Counted from the first letter of the stretch, positions 12,523 to 25,701 are shown. The stretch is 64,000 nt of DNA from Marchantia polymorpha subsp. ruderalis (GCA_037833965.1 AP031353.1:1180501-1244500), one strand, 5' to 3'. Notes: generated by a model from the sequence alone, not told the origin. Translations and numbers: made by a program.

Positions 12523-14469
12523 TCGTTGAGGCTTTTGGATTAGTCGAATTGACTGATCACGTGTTCAGCTCCGGACACTGATCCGAATGGTTCGATGAAA
12601 AGATTGCTGGAGAAATGTGATAGTTGATCTCCTGAGTGCAGTTGTTTTCATGCTTTTGTGGAGCCGCGAGAATCGGACATTTGTCCATCGCTTGTCCTGC
12701 GCCAGTTTTCACGGTATGGACAGTAGCTAATTTCTCCAGAATTTCATCGATGGCAGAATTCACTTGAAATGTAAAGTGTATGGAGAGCTGATGACCGTCA
12801 ATTATGTTCTAGGTTGGGAAGCACGGAGAACTGGAATTCTGTGCTCGTAGGCATAGATCTTTTAACTGATCACTGCCGTGACGCGGGTAGCCGATCTGGT
12901 TCGCATGTCTGAGCGCGCTTCCTCACCTCTGCTTGAGGCAATATACAGACTGGATGGCAGCAGTCTTTGAGCCCCGGGAGAACTCGCCACGTGCAGCGTT
13001 CATCTTGTCTTCTTTATCCACCTCGGTGACGTCCAAACTGAATTAGGAACCTGCTTGTCGGACTGCAAAGTGAAGGGGGGAAAGCACCTGTAAGAGCTCA
13101 CAACTCCAGACCATATATATGCATTGAAAAGAAGACGCAAGCAATGAGACTCGACGGTCTTAATGCAGGAGAGGGTACAGAAGGTTGTACAACTTGTTCA
13201 CTTTCAATATTTCGGCTATAACTACCGGCCACTCAGGAAGTAGATATTCGGATCAAAGGAACTCCTGACAACCGAAATTACAGAAAAAGCCGAGGATATT
13301 GCGCACACTGGTTAGTTTGTCGCTCTCTTATAAGCATAAAACCATCTACTCGCGACTTGTACAGCTGTCTGAGGCCATCGCTGTAAATATTCGATTTGCA
13401 GGGATTAAAAGCTTCCCGCTTACAGCTTCCTATTAATTCTTTATAACGTCGTGGTACCTTAGGCCAATTTCGGTAATGAGTACATGTTGACATATCAGAG
13501 CAGGACTGATATTGAGTTTGATAACAAAATTAGAACTGCTTCGAAGTTGTCCTTTGGCTACCTCCTCTGTACAAGTTTCATGACTGCTCGTTGACGGGTA
13601 TAAGTGGAACTGTGAATCTGGATGCTCTAAAGTTATTACACCATGTAGGAAATTGAGAAGTCGCTAGTCGAATAAAACAATCTTGCATGTGCAGTGCGCC
13701 AGAAAATGCTGTGATGAGAACGCAGAAGTCATCAAGCATAAGGATCGGTGCATAAAACCAAAATGTGTTCAAAGATCTTCACAGATCTCGTCCCCTTCTT
13801 CACCGCAATTCTCAACCACATGTGCCTTTGAGACATGGATCACGCTGACAAATATCCTTCGGCGCTCTACAAAGTCTTAGGAATATCTTAGAAGCTCTGC
13901 TTTCACTTGAGTGCTCGAATCCGGTGTCGACATTCTCATTCAACTGCATTTCCAAAGACACCTAGAACGTTTAAGAGACTGGCGTACGACGCCGATGTTT
14001 ATTCCATTGAAGAATAGAGCCAAAATGTTCCTCACTTCTATGACGGAAACTAGCCGTGAAAACATGCGGCACAACTTGATGTCACCTATAAACCGCTGTT
14101 CTAAGAAGCTTCGAGTTCATTGACTGCATGCCAGTTTGCAAGTGTCGATATAATCTACATATACTCAAGTCTTGGCCTCACTGGTCCCGAAATGCAGGTC
14201 GAATATACTCTGAATCAATAGGAAGGTGACATCACTTGTGAAGCCAAGACTTGTTGCTGAATGTTCTCCCCGTAACAGGTCTATTATCTAACTACGTACA
14301 ACCCGCGGCTGCTTGAAGCATTTTCCAAGAGCGATTCTTACATTTAAGGTACCAAAACTCCCAGGATTCTCAGAGCACAGATTGAGCCACTGGGCAGTTA
14401 TCTTACACCCTGTAGATCACAGACTTTGAGACAAGATACAAAATACATTCTTCAAAACTGGATTGAAGT
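12520..14469. other. intergenic stretch with no supported gene
   Basis: Short ORFs only. A tiny peptide ALYKVLGIS (about 13838-13866), followed in the same frame by FKRLAYDADVYSIEE near 13970, loosely recalls a J-domain, but stops separate them and no phase-consistent splicing was found. Confidence 0.4.
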
Positions 14470-15753
14470 TTAGGCAGCAGAAACTTCCAAAGTAGGGTTT
14501 GGACTTCTTGATATATCCTTTCCAAACAATCCAGCAATTCCTGTCCTCGGGTCGTCCTGTTTTACCAGCGATTCGCCTACCAAAACCGCACCACAGCCAG
14601 CATTTTGGACGACTGCTATGTCAGCAGGTGTGAAAAGGCCTGACTCGCCCACCATGAGAATGCCTCTGTCACGAATTACCTGGCCCCTCTCTCCTTCAAG
14701 GAGTCGTACAGTATTCTGGATGTCGACTTCAAATGTTTCAAGGTTTCGATTGTTGATTCCTATTAAATCCACCGTTGGAAGGGCAAGCACACGATCCATC
14801 TCTCGTTCGCTGTGTACTTCTATCAATACAGCCAGACCCAATGACTTGGCGATCCGGCTCATGTACTTCAAGTCTTGATCGGGGAGAACAGCTGCGATCA
14901 GGAGGACGGCGTCCGCACCATGGACGCGAGCATTAAAGAGCTGCCAGGCATCGATGATGAACTCCTTGCACAACAGAGGGCATTGGACTCCGGCAGCACG
15001 GATCAGCTTCAAATTCTCGAAGCAGCCCTGGAAATATTTCTGGTCTGTCAAGACACTCAAGCAGGCCGCTCCGCCGGCTTCGTAAGCTTTCGCAATTCGA
15101 ACGGGATCAAAATTAGGCTGAATGACTCCTCGGCTCGGAGACGCCTTCTTCACTTCCGCAATGAGCCCCGGAACTCCTGTCTCGGCGGCTCTCTCTCTGA
15201 GAGCACCCACGAAATCCCTAGCCGGCTCTGCAGTAGCAAGCAGCCTCTTCAATGTCCCAATGGGCATCCGTTCCTTCATCCCGGTGACTTCGATATCCTT
15301 ACTCCACACAATCTCCTCCAAAATATTGCGCGGAGTGTTCCCGGCATTCTGCAGCTTGAATTGGAAAGCGCCAACATTGTGCAGCGGAGGCCCGGTCTCG
15401 GGGCGGCGCCTGATGCTGATGCCCTCTTTCTCGATCATCAGCGCGACCCTCTCGGCCTCCTTCTCCTTCCACTCGGGAGGAGCCTCCGGCATGTTACTCT
15501 TGGGCTGAAAATTCAACACGGGAGGCCCGACCACATCCTCGTTCTCCTCTTCCACGGAAAAACTGCAGCATCGAGCGACGCGCAGCCTCGTGCTGCACCC
15601 TCCGGCCACCACTCGCTTCGCAGCCCCGGGAAAGGAGCAAGAAGCGCCCGACGAAGAAGCTCGAGACGACGACACCGAGACGCTCGCGTTCAATCCTGCG
15701 CTGGCCACCGCTTGCAATCGAGAGCACGGCAGAAAAGCCGATGCCGACGCCAT
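14470..15753 (-). CDS. indole-3-glycerol-phosphate synthase, plastid-type, intronless
   Basis: Catalyses ring closure of CdRP to indole-3-glycerol phosphate, the fourth step of tryptophan synthesis from chorismate, in the plastid stroma. The single 427-codon ORF carries a Ser/Ala/Arg-rich N-terminus (about 1-65) typical of a transit peptide, then a plant-type extension, then the (beta/alpha)8 barrel. Family motifs in order: EVKKASPSRG (200-209, phosphate-loop and catalytic Lys), SVLTDQKYFQG (233-243), LCKEFI (261-266, catalytic Lys), IEVH (311-314, catalytic Glu), INNRNL (333-338), VGESG (368-372) and VLVGESLV (390-397). All known active-site positions appear intact. The monofunctional form without a fused TrpF or TrpG fits plants. 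The absence of introns is unusual beside the heavily split neighbours. Start chosen at the first Met, where the transit-like sequence begins. Very confident. Confidence 0.97.
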   Translation of the reverse strand: MASASAFLPCSRLQAVASAGLNASVSVSSSRASSSGASCSFPGAAKRVVAGGCSTRLRVARCCSFSVEEENEDVVGPPVLNFQPKSNMPEAPPEWKEKEAERVALMIEKEGISIRRRPETGPPLHNVGAFQFKLQNAGNTPRNILEEIVWSKDIEVTGMKERMPIGTLKRLLATAEPARDFVGALRERAAETGVPGLIAEVKKASPSRGVIQPNFDPVRIAKAYEAGGAACLSVLTDQKYFQGCFENLKLIRAAGVQCPLLCKEFIIDAWQLFNARVHGADAVLLIAAVLPDQDLKYMSRIAKSLGLAVLIEVHSEREMDRVLALPTVDLIGINNRNLETFEVDIQNTVRLLEGERGQVIRDRGILMVGESGLFTPADIAVVQNAGCGAVLVGESLVKQDDPRTGIAGLFGKDISRSPNPTLEVSAA

Positions 15754-15771
15754 TGTCGAATTCGATCGATG

Positions 15772-15793
15772 CCTCGCTCGCTCGCTCGCTCGC
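15772..15793. repeat. (CTCG)n microsatellite in IGPS 5' leader
   Basis: Five to six CTCG units just upstream of the IGPS start codon, read as (CGAG)n on the sense strand, so probably transcribed in the 5' UTR. Confidence 0.85.
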
Positions 15794-15902
15794 TTAATCG
15801 ATGCTCTGCAACAATGCGCGCCCCTCTCCTTCCCGTCCCTTGCCTCTCCTATCGTCTCGTCACATCGCTCTTGCGCCGCTCATTCTCCTCTGCACCGCGC
15901 CC

Positions 15903-15913
15903 TTATAATATAC
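15903..15913 (-). promoter_or_regulatory. candidate TATA box of the IGPS gene
   Basis: On the minus strand the sequence reads TATATTATAAG, an AT island inside GC-rich DNA about 150 nt upstream of the IGPS ATG. The position suits a TATA element with a 100-120 nt leader. The transcription start itself cannot be seen. Confidence 0.5.
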
Positions 15914-15964
15914 GACTCCCTGCGTCGCTCGTTCTGCGACGTCGCTGAATGTGCTGCACTCTAG

Positions 15965-18504
15965 TCGCAATTGGCAGGCTACGTCATGGGCGAAACTGCG
16001 ACGCGGGCGATCGAGCCCCGGGTGCGGTTTGGATGAACTGCGGTCGCGGGCACGAGAAAGCGCGACTCGAGTTTTCAGTCAAACTCACGCCGGCCGGGTT
16101 CGAAAAAGGGGACTTGGCCGCCCACCCCGCTCATGTGAACGTTTATGGCATGTGGAAATGCTGCTCTGAAATGGTACTATTGTCGCCGGAGCTGTTTCCA
16201 CGTGCATAAATGAAAAAGAAAAAACAAGTGCTGACCTGAGCGAACCGATTTGATGGGGAGATTATTTTCTACATAAAATAGGGTACAGCGGTACGACTAT
16301 TCTTTTCTAAAGTTGTGATAACATCAACAACTCTTATACTTTTTTCAACTGCGATTGCATTTGTACCAGGGGAAAATTGTAGAAAGGTCTATCTCTGAGT
16401 TTTTAAGCTTAAAGTGATGATTCTCAAATATAATATATGGACAGTGTATTTTTTATCATAATCTCTTCATTTTCTTGTCTTATGAGGATATATGGACAAG
16501 TATATGAGAACATTGGTGAGAATCCACAGTTTTTTTATACATTTGCTTTACGAGCAAGAATCCATCCATGGTAAGATCAAGACAAGATTTCGTGTATAAA
16601 ATTCATATTTGTGGCAAGGATATCTTCTATCACAATATGTTTGTATCTTGAGAATGAAGACTGTAACTTTTGAGTTGCTCAGTTTTACAAGTTTGCAAGG
16701 TTCTAAGTTGCATATTCAAAATATGAAGATACAATTATTCAAAATTCACTTCTTGAGCTTTGATAATATATCAGCTTGTGATGATGTGATTCATAAAAAC
16801 ATCTTAATTATTTTCTGCCTATGTTTGGATATCTTCCAATTGTTTTTGATTTTATAATTTCCAGTATTATTGTGTTGTGGACAAGTATGAGATTTGTGTT
16901 ACTTTGATTAGTTTGAAAGATGGCCAACATATCTATATGTATTTTTTGTTTAGGAGCATGGCATATGTTGGGCGTGTAGATGTACTTTTTGCAATCTGAA
17001 AGCAAGCTGTTTTGCTCCTTACATGGATATAAGACACATGACTAATAGCACATCGTAGCAACTTGCCTCTTATCTTGATTCCACAAATTTCCATACATGT
17101 TAGTAACTTAGATGTCTACTTCGATATAGAAAAATCCAAACGTTAGTTGGCTGCTCTAGCACTAACCTAAGTATTAGGTATGAGACACTTGTGTTGATAT
17201 AGGAGAATTCATATACAGATATGTTGAATACGAAAGAGGTATGATTTCATAGAATATATAATTGTGTCATACTTATGTAGATGCACTCTTGTATTATAAT
17301 GAGTTTGTAACAACATATAAATCATTTGAGTTGATAGCGAATATAACTCCATTGGCATTAGACATGACATTAGGTATAATAGAAAGGTTTGGAAAACTTA
17401 GGGCACACAAAGAAAGTCTATAAGCCTATACAGTGATTAAAATGAAAAATAAGACTGCATGAAAACATAATTCGAATAAATAAGAAAAACCTCTTCTGAA
17501 CATTTTGACAAGAAAAATAGATTTGTTTGTTTCACATTAGTGTGTATATGTATTCTAGTGTGATAACAAGGTATGCCTTTATGCAGCATGTACCTACACT
17601 GTATTATACTATGGCCATGCTCTTTGCAAACCACTATGTCAACTCCCACACTATTTCTCATTAGATTCATAAGTAAAAAATTGAGGTGAAAAAATCCTTG
17701 TTGATAATCGTCAATGTCAGGACACCCCTCTTAGTCTTCCCCAGTCCGTTGGCTCATGTGGTATTATAGGAAGAAAGCAAGATGTGGCGGAAGCGTAAGT
17801 ACAGAAGATTATCTTTTGCCGCCTCAGTATTCACATCCTTGCAATACAAGAGCGTCTATCTCAGGACCTTCACCAGGAGAGAATGGTCTTTGGAATTAAC
17901 CACTATAGCCCCGATCGTTAGATAACAAAACCGCCGTTTCAACAAACTTATGCAATCTATACTCCAGGAGAACCGTTTAGTGATTTTTTGGAAGGAGCAC
18001 TTTGTATATTTCAGAAAAAACTTAAATGAATTTCCGTCATCTGATAAGTCCATCCAGTCATCCAGAACCTTTATTTTCCAACCTTCGTGTCAGTTACATA
18101 CTTGATCTAGTATGCTGTAAGTTACTATCTTGACATGTGGACAAGGTGTCCACAATGGGTGATGCGCGCAGCCTAATGCAAAGGGCATCACCCAAGAATC
18201 AACTCTTTCCTTCCTGTAAAGTACACACGCCCCTGAAATTTAACGCTGTGTCAGACATCAAGGACCCCAGGAACTAACTACTGTATCGAGGGTGCTTGAG
18301 CTCTGCCATGCTCCAAGCTGATTAACTGCATGACAACAAATGTACAGATTGCCTAGCGTACAACGAAGTTTTCCTCTCCCCATTTTGAGTACAGCAAATA
18401 CGCTCCACTGTGTGACGGAAGCTTTTCATCCTTGTGTCGAGGATGTATGTGAATTCAATAAATAGACGCCACTGCTGCTGATGGAAGAGAGTGTAGAGAG
18501 AGTT
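15965..18504. other. intergenic stretch, AT-rich from about 16.26 to 17.7 kb, no gene recognised
   Basis: A GC-rich part (to about 16.2 kb) upstream of IGPS gives way to AT-rich DNA with only short ORFs of biased composition. It ends at the XPF stop codon. No transposon ends or coding exons were recognised. Confidence 0.5.
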
Positions 18505-21500
18505 TCAGAGGACAGGACACTTAGCATCGAGGAAGTCTCTCAGCATTCGGGCAGGTCGTTGACCTCCCATTATCTCCACCAGTCGCTCCACAGGCGTCAG
18601 AGCCAGGTCTGCTAAGCTCTTGCAACTGTCCATAATGGAGCGGTAATTGGCATCGCTGACACCAGGGAGCCGACGAAGCAGCTCCACTGCGGTTGTATTG
18701 AAGTTTTCAGCCCTGTCATGGTAGGTCATAGAACATGTCATCTCAGAGAAGTTACTACAAAGCTAAATCCATCCAGCCTATTCGCAATAATCGATATTAA
18801 TATGATCGAACTAAACGCACACTCCGATCGATCTAAACGCACGGGTACATGGTACACTGACCTCATGTCTCCTTCGATCAGGCCGTCTTCAGTGGGAACT
18901 CCAACACGCATGGCCCGCTCTAGGTCAGGCTCATCTTGATTGGCTTTTAGAGAAGCAAATATGTCGGCTGTTGCATGGAGACTCCGGGACCACACGATCC
19001 GCAGTCGTGGGAAATGAAGTACTAATAAAGACATTTTCGATACAATATTCGCTGGCAAGATGTCTTCACCTACGTCACTTGCTGACTGCGATTCCCAGAA
19101 AAATCGTCAGTTAATCTCCATTCTACAAGCATTTCCACATTCTCATCCCAAAATTATCATAAAAGCGCAGAGAAGATCAACAGCTTCAAAAGCTTGTCCT
19201 CAATGTAAAGCCGCCATAGATTGTCATGACAACTTCACAAGCTTCAATCTTATACTTTCCGTTGGAGTGATGACTCCACGAATTGTGAAAAGAAATTGCA
19301 ATAAGGAAATGCATGAACATACAACATACCTGCAAAGAAAAGCTTTTATCCTGTGCAAACTCAATGAGTAGCACCGGAAGGCGATAGTACCGTGTCATGG
19401 TTTCGGCCTGATGATAAAGACGACCTGATGCGAAGCTTGAGTACAAATCTGATATGCTTTTCCGCTCTACACAGATATCAGGTGACAAAATGTAGTCTCC
19501 AACCTCCAGAGTTACTGGTAATATGCGCATCCCCTGCTGGTGCAATACGCATGGTAAGCTACTTCCGAACTCTCTCATGTCGACAATTACCTGCACAATT
19601 CACCCCACGTTATCATGATGGGCACAGCTCGAAAAAGAGGTTATATCAACTGAGCTTGGCAAAACCAGGCTATCCCGAATGAAGTAGCTTTTCAGCCCAT
19701 GAACGACATTGATTACCAGTTTTTTAACAAAGAGAAAGGGGGACAATCCACGTATAGTGTCGTTGCCCGCAGACAAAACCATATGCAGTACGAAGATCAT
19801 GGATACCGACCTGCATTTGCTTCGCTTCTACTTTCCTGCCACCAGCCTTCCTAGTTGATGGTGCTAAGGAAACTCCAGTCGCAGATTGACTCGGATCTCT
19901 AATGTCTAGCAATCGTCCATCCTGCAAGACACAGAAAAATTATACAACAAATTCAGTCCGGTTCATCATCGGCAGCAACAATAGAGCTATTCTGCGTGCA
20001 CCAAAATGCGCTCGAAGTTCTTGATGATAACTTCGATACTGTACTGACACGACTAACACAGGAACAACCAAATACCTTGTCAGTGACAAGACAGCGGCGG
20101 CGGGTCTTCAAACATGACATAAAACATCTTGAGAGAAAATAGAGGTTTTACAACCTAAAAAAACAGCACGACATTGTGGTGGTCATATGTGGCCACAAAT
20201 GGAACACCAGATACTAGCTTCGCTAGGTGATATATGGCATCGAGGAAAAACCTGGTCAACTGGGATTAGTAGTGAAGCCTTCAGTCTGATGAGAGACTCA
20301 AATGCATTATTTTCCCTTCTAATGCTAGCTTCGAATTTTTGACCTTCGGTGGATTCTTCGTATATCAGAAAATACACTTTTAGAGGCCGAAGTGGATGTT
20401 CCGATTTGTAAACTTCTAATTCTCTTACAAAACTCATATCGGGATCATAAATGACCACAAAGTGTGGCTTAATCAAATCAAGAACACGTTGCTTGCTCTC
20501 CAACGCATAGTAGTGTACTGGGGGAACGGGTTTTCTAGCTCCCTCATCTTCCTGAACTTCAGAACTTTCTTCAGACGCTTTAAAAGGCATTTCATGCTCC
20601 ATTGACGAGCCCAGCGGCCCGGCAAAACTTTGATCTGCACCTAGTGCTTCGCCTGAGATTTTAGAGGCTGAGTTGGGATCCTGGATCTCTTCAACACCTG
20701 CGTCCTTCTTTTCTGTGTGCGATCGACCTCTCCCTGTACCATTCTTCTTCTTAACCCCGCCACCATCCACGTCCTTATCGCTATTTCTACCCTTCCCTCT
20801 TCCTCTTCCTCTCCCGCGTCCTCGTCCTCTCCCTCTTCCTCGGCCCTTAGTACCATTCTCAACGATCTGTTCATTAGGAACAATAATTTCTTTCTCGACT
20901 TGGGCAGCTGCTGCCAGAAGTGCATCCTGCTCTTGCTGCTGTGCACCACTAAAGTTCTCTCTGACTACATTCATCCTATTTTGGACCACGCCGTTATACA
21001 CTCCTACTCCCATGCTTCCTGTGCCCTTACTATAACTGGCCTTCTTCTTTGCACGCTGGCGTATCTTCTGCAGCTCTACTTTACTGATGAGATATCTATT
21101 CCACTCCTCCCGCATCAGCTGCATAATCAAACATAAAGAGCAGTTACTTATCTACAGGATTTACATCCACTGGACACGAAAAATCTTTATACAGTCAATT
21201 AAAATTCAGACTTTATTCACAAGAGCGCTTGTATTCAGCAGCCTACTACTAAACACATGAGAGCTCAAGCTCCAACTTTTGATGTTGAACTTACTATATC
21301 ATACCCACGTACCTTCTGCGGGCCTTTCAATATAACGTCGTTGAGCTGCAAACATGTCCGTTCATCCTTGCAGGCTACGAGTACTGCTCCACCTCCTTCA
21401 CCCCAAGCATCCTGAGACATAGTCTCTTCTGTGGCAGCTTCAGTTACTTGCTTCCTTTCTTCCTCAATCTCCTCTAACACTTCCTGTAAAATTGCGCTTA

Positions 21501-23018
21501 AATGATTTTGATCCCAACTATGTCAAGATACGATCCAGAATATACAAATTCCTGGAAAATTCAGAAATGCAACAAAATTCAGTGCAGGCAGAGATCATTC
21601 CCTACATACAGACTCCTGAACGAGGATTACCAAGAGAGGACCACAAAAGCTTGACAAAGAACAGTACGTACCCTCAAAATTCTCCATTTCGGCATCTCCT
21701 CCACGACAACATCGAGCTCAATGCTCTGGGTGTCTGCAGGTGCAATCGTCTCTCTTTCTTCCTTGTTTTCGTTCTCAGCATCCTTGAGCATGTCAAGCAT
21801 TACCAAATCCTCGCGCATGTCCAGAACGGAAGCTGCACTTCCTGTTTCGGAAGGTTCTAATTTGATTCTCTTCCCATCAGAAAACTGACTAACTCCATTC
21901 AATATTCCAAAACCAATCGGGGCTGATTCGGGTGCACTTTTGCGCTTTGAAGGAGCCCTTGTGGGTTTCCGCGGTTGCGTTTGTGCCGTAATAAATTTAC
22001 TCTTTACCTCTACCTTCGAATTAGTCCTCATTATCTTGTAAACCCTTCGCTTGGCCAACTCAAAAATTCGAAGAGTTGGTGCAGCAAAAAGCCAAACAGA
22101 TCTTGCGCCCTCTGACAGCCGAAGATTGTCGAGATATTTGAGAAAAGTGACGGCGTCATATCTCAGAAGATATTCTGCAACTTTCCTCAAAGTTTCCAGA
22201 TCCCCCACCAGCTGCTTTGTTTTCCTCCCGACAGTATGCCAAATTGGATCCAATTGCCTCCGAACTATCTCTGCAAATGACTTGAAAAGACCATTCTCTA
22301 CCGTCAATTCCTCGATATCAACCCTGTTCGTTTTCCGCAGCTCTTTCAAGCAAGCATCCATAACTTCTATAATTGCTGTTTGAATTCCTTCCATTGCAGG
22401 AGTCAGAGGCATCCGAATATCGATCACATCCGGCGGGTGACTCTCCAAGGCGGCACTCACAGAGAGCTGAAATCGAGGCCACAAATGTAATCTCCTCACA
22501 AACAAGCTTTTCATTATACGTTCGGTTTTTCCAAATCCTGCGACCATTTGCTGTGGCTTGTCAGAAAAGCCCCTGATAAATCCTGTTTTGTTTGCTTGGC
22601 GGTAAAGCCTCAAAATGAATGCCTCAGCACAAGTTTCGGTAACCTTATGACAATTACAGACAATGATCCCCGCCACATTGTGAAGTGGCACTCGATCATT
22701 AAGCATATCGACGATGAGGATTCGGGAAGTGATGACAAACATTCCCCCTTTGGCGTAGCAGCTCACTCTCTCTGCACTCGTGTACTCATTATTAATCTCC
22801 ACCAGAGTACTGGCCTGGGGATCCACCGCCTGCATCTCTTCTCGCACATACTCCCGCTCGGAATCGCTCGAAGCCAGAATGAGGATGAGGCCTTGAGCAG
22901 GAGAATGGAGAGTAAGAAGTGATGCCAAAACCTGAGGCAGCCCTAATCCTGCGCCCATTACTACAATCCCATCTTCCTGAACGACCTCTCCGACAATCTG
23001 CTCGTGGAAGTCCAACAT
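18505..23018 (-). CDS. UVH1: XPF/RAD1/UVH1 DNA repair endonuclease subunit, complete, seven exons
   Basis: Catalytic subunit of the XPF-ERCC1 structure-specific nuclease, which makes the 5' incision in nucleotide-excision repair and acts in recombination. Exons on the minus strand: 23018-21672, 21483-21313, 21118-20252, 19921-19811, 19590-19330, 19085-18862, 18712-18505. Every junction is GT-AG and phases close, giving 1062 residues, longer than the roughly 920-960 of human and Arabidopsis proteins. The N-terminal part (exon 1) is the degenerate SF2 helicase-like domain. [13 protein letters not shown] and GPQKLMREEW follow. The nuclease domain has [18 protein letters not shown] (863-880) with the catalytic ERK-x3-D intact. 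The C-terminus carries the tandem helix-hairpin-helix region ([17 protein letters not shown]). Extra length lies mainly in exon 3, whose linker has a Gly-Arg dipeptide repeat at residues about 597-617. The nearest plant name is UVH1/RAD1. Very confident. Confidence 0.96.
20786..20848 (-). repeat. Gly-Arg dipeptide repeat within XPF exon 3
   Basis: About nine consecutive GR units followed by GKGR, in the acidic/basic linker between helicase-like and nuclease domains. Gly and Arg codons vary (GGC/GGA/GGG; CGA/AGA/CGC), so this is not a fresh microsatellite expansion. GAR-type stretches commonly bind nucleic acid or are arginine-methylated; whether this one does is unknown. Confidence 0.85.
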
Positions 23019-25230
23019 CTTGCCAAATTACCTCTTCCTCCCAACCTTCCGAAGCCCTAGACCACATAATTCTCAATTCAGATTCCTCTTGCCATGACGA
23101 GCGTCGAATCTACATCTCGGGAGCGAAAAACACCGCATCTCTCTGCTGGTTTCCTTCATAGTTGACAATTCGGGTCCAAATACGAGACAATCAATGGGAT
23201 CCGAGACATCCCTTCAAATATAGTCGACACAGCGACGGCGATTCGGTGTGTGCACGTTTGCGTCTGTGCGCTTCGATTCCTTGCTGGTGAAGCTTCTTGC
23301 GCCATTCGCGGGCTCATGACTGAAGTCAACATACAGCGACTGGCCTCTTCCACTGAACGGGAACGAGTAACAGTACAACAAGTACAGAAGTCCCGAGTCC
23401 CGACACAAACGCGTCGGAACAAATCAGAGAAGGCCAGCGAGTGCAGGGCACAAGCTTTGGCACAATGGATAAGTAATTTGAACATAATGTTTCCATTAAT
23501 TGTGTCCTCTACCTACCGACGTTCGTAGTATACCCATGTGCGTAAACATCGCACATTGCCTGTTTTTACCAAACAACAAGACATTTGTTTGTAGACCGTT
23601 GTGGCTTGAATGCTACAGAAACTGTTCAGTTTGTTTTCTTCACTGATATGTACTTCACATCGTTCGTTTTCACGAAGCTTTGTGTTATAGAATATCTTAC
23701 TTTTTCCATTTGTTTCTTCGCTAATTTCTTGCGAACAGAAAAATTCTATCATAATATTATCTTTGTATATGCAATTTTTCCTTAGACTATTTTTCCAATT
23801 TAACATACATATATTTCCATCATAATAAGTTATGCTTTGAAATATTTTTATTTTTTTTTATTTATAGAGAAAAATTCTTGTTGAGGATTGGTCACACTGC
23901 TATGTATTGAATATTCTTTCTAATTATGATGTTAAAAGATAATTGCACTGAAGAACAGATTTGAAAAAAGTGATCAATTTATCTTGAAAATTTCTATCTA
24001 TTTCATATATTTTCAAGATTTTGATAGTAAAATAATTTCAGTCTAAAGTTAACATAAAAATGTGCGTTTAATTTTTTTAACTCAAGCTTATCTATTTGTC
24101 TTCATGTGTTCAGAATCACCTACTTGAATTGGAATTTTGGTACAGGATAACCTTTCAATCGTGAATTCTTCAATTGAGTGAAATTTATCAGTCCTCCTCA
24201 AAAATTAAAAAATTTCAGGATTGAAATTTGGTTAATTTAAATATATTAAATAAAATAGGTTAATTTTTTTTTAATAAAATTCATCTTTGTGATTTTTTCA
24301 AAAGAAAAAAAATCTAATTTTTTCTTTCATTTTTATATATAAAGAAATAAAATCTAACAACATATATTTTACCTTAAAATTTTATACAATAGATTCTATA
24401 AAATAATAAAGAAAAACTATTAACACAAGGTATATCATATATTTCATTTGAGCTTTAAACCACTCCAAGAATTTTCAGAATCAAAAAGCTTTTATGGTTT
24501 GAACACTTTTTACTTTTGAACCGTAAAACTTTAACATCCCGATTCCCATGAGTCTCCATACCAAAGATTTTAATATGTAGTAGATTTTAGTCTTAGCCTA
24601 CTAGAAGATTAAACACTTATTTCATTCTATAATGGAGGGGTTAGTTATCCATCATTTTTGGTTAATTATCATTCAGCCTATTATGCTCTTGTCTGTAGAG
24701 ATTTGTGATTGGTGAGATGAAAGTACGGGATATAGTTTTAACTGGGTAGGTGGGTGCTACCTCTAAAATAGCTTCAGACTCTCAAAGTCATGAAACCTCG
24801 CGATGCTACTCTTCTCTTGTTCTCGACTCTAATTTTTGTGAGTCCAGTGTCAAACCTGTCATTTTTTAAGCAATGGAATAATGCTCTGCGGAGCCGCGAT
24901 GAATGCGGTGTACATCGGGAATACCACATGGGGATAATAGAATTATAGAAGGGTTCTTCACTTCAGGCTCCTTTCTATAACTTTATAATTCTAGTGATGA
25001 AGGATAAAATACATAAAATAGCTTAAAACTCAACTTAATAAACGCGCGTAAGAGATGAAAAGAATCACTCGAGGCCTTTCACAATATATACTTCGATATG
25101 TTTATTTTTTCAAGTTTTTAGGTTTTTAAATTAGAAACCATTGAAACATATATTTAAAATAGAAAAAATTAAGTATTCAATGTAACTGTACGCGAAATGT
25201 ATCCTTACAATGGCTTAGAAAAACTAATTA
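23019..25230. other. XPF upstream region and AT-rich gene-free block
   Basis: The first few hundred bases have mixed composition and probably contain the XPF promoter. From about 23.5 to 25.2 kb the DNA is strongly AT-rich with poly-A/T runs and no ORF of note. A 10-bp inverted repeat (24938-24947 and 24984-24993) is the only small structure seen. Confidence 0.5.
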
Positions 25231-25701
25231 CTTCCTATTAACCTACTCTCGTCTCGCCCATGTCCCCCTACTCTAATGAGCGACGTCTCTACATCATATT
25301 GAACCACACAGTAGAACAGGAGTTCATCATCAAATAAGAAAAATCTTAAAATAACTGAAATAAACTGAAATTCAAAACTCACGTAAGAAGCTGGCCTCTG
25401 GATCGTCTTCGCATAAAGCGGAAGGTCACGTGAGATGACGTCCGAGCAGGGCGACGTGGCCGTGTGCAAGCCATTGTGGTCAGAAGATCTGATAAGAGAA
25501 GGAGCGTCGTACTGACTTGGCATCCCGCATGTAGCACTGTCGTAGGCGCGCCTCGATTCTCCGAACAGCTTCAGCGGAATCTTGAACATCGATCGAACGT
25601 CATGTCGATGAATGTCGAGCCGCTCTTAATCTCAATCGAGAGCAGCCTTTCGGCCGCGCGCAATCGGGCGTCGTGACGCAGACGAGGTTCTGTGGAGACC
25701 A

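Noticed and set aside
13838-14020. Short J-domain-like peptides (ALYKVLGIS; FKRLAYDADVYSIEE)
   Set aside because: No HPD motif, stops between the pieces and no consistent splice phases; resemblance too short.
14875-15948. 357-codon plus-strand ORF opposite IGPS
   Set aside because: Antisense shadow of the IGPS coding strand, with no family features of its own.
20673-21136. Plus-strand ORFs rich in Pro/Leu/Ser opposite XPF exon 3
   Set aside because: Mirror of the Gly-Arg repeat coding strand; not independent genes.
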